A stretch of DNA of 37,105 nucleotides from JADJNW01 sp964517145 (GTDB lineage Bacteria > Bacteroidota > Bacteroidia > Chitinophagales > Saprospiraceae). Shown here piece by piece: positions 1 to 7,104 of this stretch. The stretch covers positions 1-37,105 of the forward strand of contig CAZFBN010000043.1 of the NCBI GenBank assembly GCA_964517145.1, in the 5' to 3' direction. The notes beneath the pieces are model-generated. The model saw nothing but the letters and a program-made list of their open reading frames with translations, ran no database searches and had not been told where the DNA came from. Each line of letters starts with the position of its first letter. Position 1 is the first letter of the stretch. Made by a program: the position numbers and the translations under genes.

Positions 1-1094
1 GCAAATTGCAGGAAATGCAAGCCAGCGGTCGCCAGCTCGTGAAAGAAGAAGTGGACGCCGAAGACATCGCCGAAATTGTGAGCAAGTGGACGGGCGTGCC
101 CGTGACGCGGATGCTCCAGAGCGAGCGCGAGAAGCTGCTGCACCTCGAAGCCGAATTGCACAAGCGCGTGGTCGGTCAGGATGAAGCCGTGGAAGCCGTG
201 GCGGACGCCATTCGCCGCAGCCGCACGGGTTTGTCGAGCGCCACGCGTCCTATTGGGTCGTTCTTGTTCCTCGGTACGACGGGTGTTGGTAAAACCGAAT
301 TGGCAAAAGCCCTCGCCGAAGTGCTGTTCAACGACGAAAACCTGATGACGCGCATTGACATGAGCGAGTATCAGGAGCGCCATGCGGTGTCGCGCCTCGT
401 GGGTGCGCCTCCCGGCTACGTGGGCTACGACGAAGGCGGGCAGTTAACAGAAGCCGTGCGCCGCAAGCCGTACTCCGTGGTGTTGTTGGATGAAATTGAA
501 AAAGCGCACCCGGATGTGTTCAATATTTTGCTGCAAGTCTTAGACGACGGTCGCTTGACCGATAACAAAGGTCGCACCGCGAATTTCAAAAATACCATTG
601 TGATTATGACTTCCAACATCGGTTCGGACATGATTCGGGAAAATTTCTCGCGCATGACCGAGCTTGACCAGGACGAAGTGGTAGAAAAGACCAAAAATCT
701 GGTGTTTGAAATGCTGAAGCAAACCGTGCGCCCGGAATTCCTGAACCGGATTGACGAAGTGATTATGTTCCAACCGCTCACCGCGAAGAACATCCGCTCC
801 ATCATCCGCCTGCAAATCAAGCAGTTGCAAGACATGCTCCAACAGCAGGAAATCACGCTCGACGTGACGCCCGAAGCGCTCGACTGGCTCGCCGAAGAAG
901 GCTACAACCCTGAATTTGGTGCGCGCCCGCTCAAACGCGTGGTGCAGAAAAAAGTGCTCAACGCGCTCTCCAAGCAAATGCTCGAAGGCAAGGTGCAACC
1001 GAATAGCCACGTGATTTTGGATGTGTTTGATGGGGTGGTGGTGTTCCGGCAGCCGGAGGAGGTGGAGATTGAACAGGAAGAGTTGGAAGGGTAG
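1..1094 (+). CDS. clpB: ATP-dependent chaperone ClpB, C-terminal part (5' end outside window)
   Basis: The reading frame is open from the first base, so the start lies upstream; about 363 of the usual roughly 860 residues are present. They cover the end of the middle region and the whole second AAA+ module. Visible are the Walker A motif GTTGVGKT, the Walker B motif VVLLDEIEKAHPDV, the substrate-gripping pore loop around GYVGYDEGG, an arginine-finger region near EFLNRIDEV, and the C-terminal small domain ending EFGARPLKRVVQKKV. The linker VSKWTGVPVTRM is typical of ClpB. The family is a cytosolic hexamer that extracts proteins from aggregates with DnaK and is usually heat-induced. The near-identity to bacterial ClpB makes ClpC or ClpA unlikely. 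A hairpin terminator follows the stop. Confidence 0.96.
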   Translation, partial: KLQEMQASGRQLVKEEVDAEDIAEIVSKWTGVPVTRMLQSEREKLLHLEAELHKRVVGQDEAVEAVADAIRRSRTGLSSATRPIGSFLFLGTTGVGKTELAKALAEVLFNDENLMTRIDMSEYQERHAVSRLVGAPPGYVGYDEGGQLTEAVRRKPYSVVLLDEIEKAHPDVFNILLQVLDDGRLTDNKGRTANFKNTIVIMTSNIGSDMIRENFSRMTELDQDEVVEKTKNLVFEMLKQTVRPEFLNRIDEVIMFQPLTAKNIRSIIRLQIKQLQDMLQQQEITLDVTPEALDWLAEEGYNPEFGARPLKRVVQKKVLNALSKQMLEGKVQPNSHVILDVFDGVVVFRQPEEVEIEQEELEG

Positions 1095-1142
1095 TGCGAG
1101 GTACGAAGTTGGAAGTACGAAATAATTGAAGATTGAAATAAG

Positions 1143-1190
1143 AAGCGTCGTCCTGGAGGAATTTGGGGCGGCGCTTTATATTTTATTTTC
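1143..1190 (+). terminator. Rho-independent terminator of clpB
   Basis: An 11-bp stem (1143-1153 with 1166-1176, including two G-U pairs) closes a 12-nt loop and is followed by a T-rich stretch, TTATATTTTATTTT. It lies about 50 bases after the clpB stop. Confidence 0.8.
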
Positions 1191-1293
1191 AACGTGGCTA
1201 TGAAACGACAATGCGTTTGCTTTACTGACTTAGCTGGTGATTAAGATCATTGCAATTTTATGACAATAAGGCTACTTTAACAAAAAAAACGAG

Positions 1294-2547
1294 ATGAAAA
1301 AGCCATTTTTTTTCAAACCAATGACTAATTTAATGGCATTGTTAATTTTTTTGTCTCCCATCTTTTGTATCGCCCAAATTGGGGAATGGATCACACAAAA
1401 GAATTTACCAATGCCATTAGCTGCAATTGATCCCGTGGTATGGAACGGTAAAATTTACGTATTTGGAGGAAAAATAAACGAAATTATTTCTTCGGATGAC
1501 ATTTTGGTTTTCGATCCTGCAATGGAAGACTGGACTTCCGTAGGAAAACTTCCGGATTCACTAGAAGCTATTGCCGTAGAAGTATTGAATGACAAAATAT
1601 ACCTGATTGGCGGTCACAGCCATCCCGATTTTGTTTATCGCACGGAGATTATGGAGTATAATCCTGTTACTAATGTGTTTGATACAATTGGAAATATGCC
1701 AGTTCCTAAAGCATGGTTTACTACAGTGGTATTGAATGGGAAGATATATATCATCGGCGGTGACGATAAATTACAATCAACCAAAATAGTAGATATATTT
1801 GATCCTATTAGCAAAACATGGGAAACGACTTATCCACTGTTGATTGGACGAGCAGGCTTGTCCGCCGACACGCTAAATGGAAAAATTTATGTAACTGGCG
1901 GTGGACATGAAACAACCGCTGAAAATACTATGGAAATTTACGATCCTGCAAATGGCTGGACACTTAGCCCGGCTACCATGCTGACCGAAAAAGGATTTCA
2001 TGCCATGAAAACAATTAACGGTCATCTATATGTATTTGGTGGCGCTAAAAGTTTTACTATCCCTTATTTGAACACAGTAGAATATTTTGATCCAGCGCTT
2101 GGAATTTGGATGCCAACTACTTCGATGATTACTCCGCGCCGGGAATTGGGCGCTATTAGTACAGATGGACATACCGTTTATGTAATTGGCGGTGTAATGA
2201 ATAATTTTGGATCGGGTACGTATTTAAACAAAGTAGAAAAAAGTGACATCACTGTTTCTAGCCGAGAGCCGATCCAGTCCAAAGCATGTGATCCTCAACT
2301 TCAAAGCTTCCCCAATCCCTTTGACGGCAAAACAACACTTTCTTATCATCTCTACCGAGCAAGCAAAGTAGTATTATCGGTCTATAACAGTAATGGACAT
2401 TTGATCCGCACCCTTGTTAATGACTGGCAACTGGAGGGAGATTATAAATTGATTATAGATATTAGTAATGAGGTCAAAGGATATTACATAGCCGTTTTGC
2501 AAATCAACAACGAACCGTTATATGAGTTAAGGTTAGTGTTACAATAA
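1294..2547 (+). CDS. Secreted kelch-repeat protein with T9SS type A sorting domain
   Basis: This 417-aa protein starts with a signal peptide ending in FCIAQ (about residue 28). Six kelch-type repeats follow (about 35-320), each with a core such as NGKIYVFGG and a later FDP...W, predicting a six-bladed beta-propeller. The last 80 or so residues begin with FPNPFDGKTTLSY and continue with VYNSNGHLIRTL, the signature of the type IX secretion C-terminal sorting domain. The protein is therefore expected to cross the outer membrane and be surface-attached or released. Kelch propellers bind proteins or sugars and some are enzymes; no catalytic signature identifies this one, so the ligand is unknown. 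The gene is noticeably AT-richer than clpB and stands alone, with a terminator on each side. Confidence 0.88.
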   Translation: MKKPFFFKPMTNLMALLIFLSPIFCIAQIGEWITQKNLPMPLAAIDPVVWNGKIYVFGGKINEIISSDDILVFDPAMEDWTSVGKLPDSLEAIAVEVLNDKIYLIGGHSHPDFVYRTEIMEYNPVTNVFDTIGNMPVPKAWFTTVVLNGKIYIIGGDDKLQSTKIVDIFDPISKTWETTYPLLIGRAGLSADTLNGKIYVTGGGHETTAENTMEIYDPANGWTLSPATMLTEKGFHAMKTINGHLYVFGGAKSFTIPYLNTVEYFDPALGIWMPTTSMITPRRELGAISTDGHTVYVIGGVMNNFGSGTYLNKVEKSDITVSSREPIQSKACDPQLQSFPNPFDGKTTLSYHLYRASKVVLSVYNSNGHLIRTLVNDWQLEGDYKLIIDISNEVKGYYIAVLQINNEPLYELRLVLQ

Positions 2548-2564
2548 ACAAATATGTGGTTTGA

Positions 2565-2602
2565 AATACCCTCCTATCCCTTAGTAAGGGAGGGTATTTT
2601 AT
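2565..2602 (+). terminator. Rho-independent terminator after the kelch gene
   Basis: The arms ATACCCTCC (2566-2574) and GGAGGGTAT (2589-2597) form a perfect 9-bp stem, with extra inner pairing, followed by TTTATCTTT. It lies just after the stop at 2547. Confidence 0.82.
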
Positions 2603-2682
2603 CTTTAATAAAAAGGAGATGCATTTTTAGCCCTGCCAGTCACCCGCTCCTAACTGTTTATACCTGCCGATGTATATAGTTT

Positions 2683-2748
2683 TCACGCCACCGCAAACCC
2701 CGAATACTCACGCACCGAAGAATGTATGGCAGCCCAAGATTTTTTCAT
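2683..2748 (-). pseudogene. Decayed 3' end of a xisI-like gene (copy 1)
   Basis: Read on the minus strand, this stretch ends in VREYSGFAVA followed by a stop at 2683-2685. That is the characteristic C-terminus of XisI-family proteins (fdxN-element excision controlling factor, PF08869). Only about 10 residues match well; upstream of them the frame no longer resembles the family and no start or body of the gene is present. Forty bases (2685-2724) are repeated at 3367-3406 with 37 of 40 identical, where a longer xisI remnant survives. This is a gene fossil at the edge of the hicBA island. Confidence 0.55.
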
Positions 2749-2851
2749 CAGCAAGTAAAAACCATTTTAGAAAAGGAGGCTTGGGTGATTAAAGACTACT
2801 CTTTGTAAACCCTTTATTTGTAAAAGCTGTTATCTATTCAAATCTTTTCGC

Positions 2852-3058
2852 ATGAACGAACTTATTTTTATAATAGAAGAATCGCCAGAGGGTGGCTATA
2901 GCGCCAAGGCGCTTGGTGAAGCTATTTTCACAGATGGCGACACTTTGGACGAACTGAAAGCAAATATTAAAGAAGCGGTGCTTTGTCATTTTGAAGATAA
3001 TCAAGCTCCGCGTGTCATTCGGCTGCATTATATAAAGGAGGAATTTTTAGCCGTATGA
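2852..3058 (+). CDS. hicB: HicB-like antitoxin
   Basis: The 68-aa product has the short HicB-like fold. It opens with beta-strand residues ELIFIIEESPEGGYSAKALG, followed by a helix containing TLDELKANIKEAVLCHF. In the family this domain binds and blocks the HicA mRNA interferase. No C-terminal DNA-binding helix-turn-helix or ribbon-helix-helix segment is present, so it may rely on the complex, or on nothing, for autoregulation. Its stop overlaps the hicA start (ATGA, 3055-3058), showing translational coupling. The order hicB then hicA is the reverse of the classical hicAB locus but is common for this short form. Confidence 0.82.
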   Translation: MNELIFIIEESPEGGYSAKALGEAIFTDGDTLDELKANIKEAVLCHFEDNQAPRVIRLHYIKEEFLAV

Positions 3059-3297
3059 AAATTCCACGAGACCTTACAGGCGCACAATTAGCTAATAAGT
3101 TGAAAAGATATGGATATGAAATCACGCGCCAAAAGGGCAGCCACATTCGCTTGACGACACAAGCACCCAGCGAGCACCACCTTACCATTCCCAATCATAG
3201 TCCACTCAAAGTTGGTACGCTTTCAGGCATTTTATCAACAGTTGCCAATCATCAAAAAATCTCAAAAGAAGAAGTTATTATGCAGTTATTTAGTTAA
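3055..3297 (+). CDS. hicA: HicA-type mRNA interferase toxin
   Basis: The 80-aa product has the HicA (YcfA-like) pattern. An N-terminal helix containing GAQLANKLKRYGYEITRQ is followed by KGSHIRL, where His30 is the conserved catalytic histidine, and then by LTIPNHSPLKVGTLSGIL. HicA toxins have a double-stranded-RNA-binding-like fold and cleave mRNA, causing growth arrest unless HicB is bound. Length and all key residues appear intact, so the module is probably functional. The four-base overlap with hicB supports a two-gene operon. Remnants of xisI on both sides suggest the pair arrived in a turnover-prone site. Confidence 0.88.
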   Translation: MKIPRDLTGAQLANKLKRYGYEITRQKGSHIRLTTQAPSEHHLTIPNHSPLKVGTLSGILSTVANHQKISKEEVIMQLFS

Positions 3298-3364
3298 AAC
3301 AGAAGAATGTTATTCCTGGTATTACGCCTCCGTTCATGGCGAGCATAGACAATAAACAACCACC

Positions 3365-3540
3365 TTACGCCACCGCAAACCCCGAATACCCCCGCACCGA
3401 AGGATGCGGAAAGCCCAGCACAATATCGGATTTTGGCACGCCGCGCTCCATCAGTTCATCGGTGCGTTTGGCTTCGCTGTCGTTTTTGTTGAATCCAGAT
3501 TTTATCAAATATGTATCAATATAATACATTTCAGTTATTC
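3365..3540 (-). pseudogene. xisI-family pseudogene (copy 2), C-terminal half
   Basis: On the minus strand, residues reading NDSEAKRTDELMERGVPKSD, then IVLGFPHPSVRGYSGFAVA and a stop (3365-3367), match the C-terminal half of XisI-family proteins. Just upstream a different frame reads FDKIWIQQ, the preceding conserved piece of the family, so a one-base frameshift separates the two; further upstream there is an in-frame stop. The N-terminal half is not recognisable. The plus-strand reading frame over the same bases is not a credible protein. XisI is normally encoded next to XisH (an endonuclease-fold protein); no xisH was seen here. Confidence 0.7.
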
Positions 3541-3779
3541 ATAACTCACATTACCATAGCTTGGTTATCAAAACGCCTCACCACTCGTCAGATCACTTCT
3601 AAAATGTTATTAATTGGCACAGCCGATTTTTCTTGAAGCTATTTTTCAGATTAACATTTTCATTCCATTGAAAAAGTTCTTCATTTATTTTGTCAAACAG
3701 GCAGTAAACGGGATTTTTGAAACCAGAAGTTGAAAATTTAAAAACTATCCATATTCATTCCAAACTAAGCTTGATTTGT
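3541..3779. other. Intergenic region upstream of the M14 peptidase
   Basis: No recognised gene lies here. On the minus strand a frame of about 45 codons without a start (roughly 3609-3740) is open but matches nothing I recognise; it could be further debris of the decayed island or chance. Confidence 0.4.
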
Positions 3780-6392
3780 ATGAAAAAACATTTATTATTT
3801 ATTTTTACATTATTGCTTGTTTTCCAAGGCTTTGCACAAAAAGTTTCGCTGAAAAAGCCTTTGAATTATTACCTACCGGAAATGGCGTATGATGCCAATG
3901 TACCCACACCAGAGCAGTTTTTTGGTTTTCAAATTGGTGAGTGGCACCTGAGTCACGATTTGCAGTACCAGTACATGAAGGCGTTGGCGGCAGCGGCTCC
4001 GCAGCGCATCAAGCTCGTGGAGTACGCACGTACGTATGAGCATCGCCCTTTGGTGCATTTGTACATCACTTCGCCAGAGAATCATCGGAACCTGGAGAAC
4101 ATTCGCCAGCAACATGTGGCATTGACAGATCCGAATCGTTCAGGTAGTTTGGATATTTCTAATATGCCAGCTGTTCTTTATCAAGGTTTTAGCATTCACG
4201 GCAACGAACCAAGTGGTGGCAATGCTGCGCCGCTGGTGGCGTACTACTTGGCTGCCGGCAAAGGCGCGGAAGTGGAAAAATTGCTGAATGACGTGGTCAT
4301 TATTTTCGATCCGTGCTTTAATCCTGATGGGTTCAACCGTTTTGCCAGTTGGGCAAATGAGCATAAAAACAATAATCTGACGGGGATTTCTGATGATCGC
4401 GAATACAATGAAGCTTGGCCCCGCGGGCGCACGAATCACTACTGGTTTGACTTGAATCGCGACTGGCTTCCTGTGCAACATCCTGAAAGTCAGGGTCGTA
4501 TCAAAACGTTTCATCAATGGAAACCCAACGTGCTGACGGATCACCATGAGCAAGGCACTGATGCTACGTTTTTCTTTATGCCGGGTGTACCCGCACGTAC
4601 CAACCCGATCACGCCGCCGCGCAACCAGGAACTGACGGGCAAAATGGGCGATTATCATGCCGCAGCGCTGGATAAAATTGGCTCCGCTTATTTTACCAAA
4701 GAAGGCTACGACGATTTTTATTATGGCAAAGGCTCCACTTACCCCGATGCGAATGGCGCCATCGGTATTTTATTTGAGCAAGCCAGCTCGCGCGGGCACT
4801 TGCAGGAGAGCGCCAATGGATTGTTAGAATTTCCATTTACCATTCGCAATCAAGTAGTTACGGCACTTTCTACGCATAAAGCTTTAGTAGAAATGCGCAA
4901 GGACTTTTTGGAATTTCAGCGCCAATTTTATCAAACTGCCCTCACCGAGGCGCGTGGCAAGGGCGTGCGTGGCTATGTATTTGGCGATGCATACGATCCA
5001 GCGCGTGTCGCAAGTTTTATTGACATTTTGTTGCAACATCAGATAGAAGTGTACGAATTGGGAAAAAATACATCGGCAAATAATCAAAACTTTACAGCAG
5101 GAAAGGCTTATGTAGTGCCGACTGACCAAACTCAATATCGTTTAATTCGGGGTATTTTTGAAACGCAATTAAAATTTGACGATAGTCTGTTTTATGATAT
5201 TTCCAGTTGGACGATGCCGATGGCGTTCAACTTACCTTATGGAACCACTTCCGATGCGAGTTTGAAAGGTAAACGGGTAGAGTCCACTCTGGCATTAAAA
5301 ACGGCAACTCCATTGCAAAAAAGCAATTACGGTTATTTACTTCCCTGGGATAATTATTATGCACCGGCGGTCGCTAATTATTTATTGGGAAATGGTGTGC
5401 GTTTAAAGGTTGGCACTCAAGGTTTTACACTGAATAATCAAAAATATACTCCAGGCACAATATTATTATTGGTACAAAATCAAAATAAAAGCGCTGATGA
5501 CATTTATAATCTGGCGCAAACTGCTTCTACGAAATACGGCGTAACACTCGTGCCGGTTAGTACGGCGTTGACACCGGAAGGCATTGACCTGGGAAGCCGC
5601 AATTTTGCATTGATAGCGCAACCCAAAGTGCTCCTGGTCATTGGTGAAGGCGTCAATTCGCTAGATGCGGGAGAAGCCTGGCATTTACTCGATCAACGTT
5701 ATAATATTGTAACAACTAAAATTGATATTGCCGCGTTTGCCAGAGCAAATTTGAACCGTTACAATGTGCTTATCCTGGCGGATGGCAATTACAATGCCAT
5801 TCCTAATAGCGGGGTCGAGAAGTTGCGCGATTGGGTAAGCAACGGCGGTACTTTGATTGCGATGCAAGGTGCTGTGCAATGGCTAAAGGGGAAAGGCTTG
5901 AGCCCGGTGGAATTTAAACAGGATAAAGACGACGCCAAAGCCGAGCGCCGCACGTATGGTGATTTTGAAGAAGATATGGGCTCCAATCAATTGCCGGGTT
6001 CTATTTTTGAAGTGCAGGTGGACGTGTCGCATCCGCTGGCATTTGGCTACCACCAAACAAAGATGCCGGTTTTCCGACAAGGCAATTTATTTTTTGAGCC
6101 TGCGAAAAATATTTATGCCACTCCTTTGGTGCATACGGCGAACCCTTTGCTCTCTGGCTACGTAAATAAAAAGAGCAGCGATTTGATTAAAAGTTCTGCG
6201 TTTGCGGTGGTGAGCAGCGTAGGCAGCGGGAAAGTGATCAATTTTGCGGACAATCCAAATTTCCGGGCATTTTGGTTCGGTACGAATAAGTTGTTTGCCA
6301 ATGCCATTTTCTTCGGTAAAATCATCAACGCTGGCACGACCGAGCGCATGGCACCTCCAGCAGCTGGCGGCGCTGGGCGCGAAGAAGATTAG
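3780..6392 (+). CDS. Secreted M14-family zinc carboxypeptidase-like protein
   Basis: The chosen start (ATG at 3780) puts a clean signal peptide, MKKHLLFIFTLLLVFQGFAQ, at the N-terminus of an 870-aa protein; the frame extends 21 codons further upstream without a credible leader. The peptidase domain spans about residues 40-390. Zinc ligands fit HGNE (His140, Glu143) and a His in DHHEQG (255/256). NPDG (181-184) and FDLNRDW (223-229) are family hallmarks. Glu333 in LFEQASSRG fits the catalytic glutamate. The C-terminal half (about 400-870) is a large extension; the part near 620-720 (KVLLVIGEG, LILADGNYN) resembles a class I glutamine amidotransferase-like fold often appended to this subfamily. 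It probably trims peptides in the periplasm or outside the cell. Confidence 0.9.
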   Translation: MKKHLLFIFTLLLVFQGFAQKVSLKKPLNYYLPEMAYDANVPTPEQFFGFQIGEWHLSHDLQYQYMKALAAAAPQRIKLVEYARTYEHRPLVHLYITSPENHRNLENIRQQHVALTDPNRSGSLDISNMPAVLYQGFSIHGNEPSGGNAAPLVAYYLAAGKGAEVEKLLNDVVIIFDPCFNPDGFNRFASWANEHKNNNLTGISDDREYNEAWPRGRTNHYWFDLNRDWLPVQHPESQGRIKTFHQWKPNVLTDHHEQGTDATFFFMPGVPARTNPITPPRNQELTGKMGDYHAAALDKIGSAYFTKEGYDDFYYGKGSTYPDANGAIGILFEQASSRGHLQESANGLLEFPFTIRNQVVTALSTHKALVEMRKDFLEFQRQFYQTALTEARGKGVRGYVFGDAYDPARVASFIDILLQHQIEVYELGKNTSANNQNFTAGKAYVVPTDQTQYRLIRGIFETQLKFDDSLFYDISSWTMPMAFNLPYGTTSDASLKGKRVESTLALKTATPLQKSNYGYLLPWDNYYAPAVANYLLGNGVRLKVGTQGFTLNNQKYTPGTILLLVQNQNKSADDIYNLAQTASTKYGVTLVPVSTALTPEGIDLGSRNFALIAQPKVLLVIGEGVNSLDAGEAWHLLDQRYNIVTTKIDIAAFARANLNRYNVLILADGNYNAIPNSGVEKLRDWVSNGGTLIAMQGAVQWLKGKGLSPVEFKQDKDDAKAERRTYGDFEEDMGSNQLPGSIFEVQVDVSHPLAFGYHQTKMPVFRQGNLFFEPAKNIYATPLVHTANPLLSGYVNKKSSDLIKSSAFAVVSSVGSGKVINFADNPNFRAFWFGTNKLFANAIFFGKIINAGTTERMAPPAAGGAGREED

Positions 6393-6428
6393 TCGGGCAT
6401 ACAACATTTGAAGCAAAGAAAATGTATG

Positions 6429-6471
6429 AAGGTTTAGGAGGTTGAAAAATTTCCTAAACCTTTTGTACTTT
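6429..6471 (+). terminator. Rho-independent terminator after the M14 gene
   Basis: A perfect 11-bp stem, AAGGTTTAGGA (6429-6439) with TCCTAAACCTT (6452-6462), is followed by TTGTACTTTT. It separates the peptidase gene from the next gene. Confidence 0.8.
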
Positions 6472-6534
6472 TAGAAATGTAGCTGAAAGCCTTTGAGAAA
6501 AATTGTACAATTTTCCTTTAGCTATTTGCCAACT

Positions 6535-7083
6535 ATGCAGAAAACAACATTTGCCTTGGTTATCTTTTTATTGTTTGTGAAAATGACTTTTGCGCAAAGC
6601 ACTTACCAAAGCATCGTGCGGGATACGATTGTGACCCTGCGAACTTTCCCCGCCTATACCTATCTGTTGGATGGAAAAAAATTAAATCTTTCTGTTATGG
6701 ACTGGTTTATGACAGATTACCCGGCTGCACACGATCAAATCAATTTAGCGATTTTGTCAGAGCAGGTTAGCGTAGCGAGTTACAGCATTGGCGCCTTGTT
6801 TGGATTGACGGGCTTGCTGGTGCAACGTCAAGACCCACATTTAGGAACGGATCTGCTGCAAATTGGCGGCATTGGCATAGGAAGTGGCATTGTTTTTAGC
6901 TTTTTTTCCGGCACTTTTAAAAAACGAGCAGTTCGATTTTACAATGAAGATGTGCGTCAATTTTATCAGGAACAAGGTAATCGGGTGCAAATTAAAATCA
7001 ACCCAAACGGCGTAGGGATTGGCTTTTCTTTACAAAAAAGAAAGGCGCTGCTTCATGGCAACACCTTCCGTATTCAAAATTGA
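6535..7083 (+). CDS. Hypothetical secreted or membrane protein
   Basis: I do not recognise this family. The ATG at 6535 gives a 182-aa product with a typical signal peptide ending MTFAQ; the frame runs 14 codons further upstream from a TTG, but that would bury the signal peptide. After an extracytoplasmic stretch (about 22-85) come two glycine-rich hydrophobic segments (about 85-105 and 113-133) and a basic, soluble C-terminus. The two hydrophobic segments suggest a small inner-membrane protein or a lipid-associated helical hairpin. It converges on the TonB receptor gene, with only 21 bases between stops. Confidence 0.7.
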   Translation: MQKTTFALVIFLLFVKMTFAQSTYQSIVRDTIVTLRTFPAYTYLLDGKKLNLSVMDWFMTDYPAAHDQINLAILSEQVSVASYSIGALFGLTGLLVQRQDPHLGTDLLQIGGIGIGSGIVFSFFSGTFKKRAVRFYNEDVRQFYQEQGNRVQIKINPNGVGIGFSLQKRKALLHGNTFRIQN

Positions 7084-7104
7084 ATTAGTATTTTTTATAA
7101 TTTT

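Larger units (their letters stand above)
2685..3406. repeat. 40-bp direct repeats flanking hicBA
   Basis: Positions 2685-2724 and 3367-3406 are direct repeats with three mismatches in 40 bases. Both fall in the 3' end of xisI-like remnants. They enclose the complete hicB-hicA pair, an arrangement expected if the pair inserted into or between tandem xisI copies. Confidence 0.75.

Noticed and set aside
540..1010. A 156-codon minus-strand frame within clpB
   Set aside because: It is the antisense of conserved AAA+ sequence with no family resemblance of its own.
3336..3524. A plus-strand 62-codon frame after hicA
   Set aside because: The minus strand of the same bases encodes recognisable XisI residues, while the plus-strand product resembles nothing and has no ribosome site.
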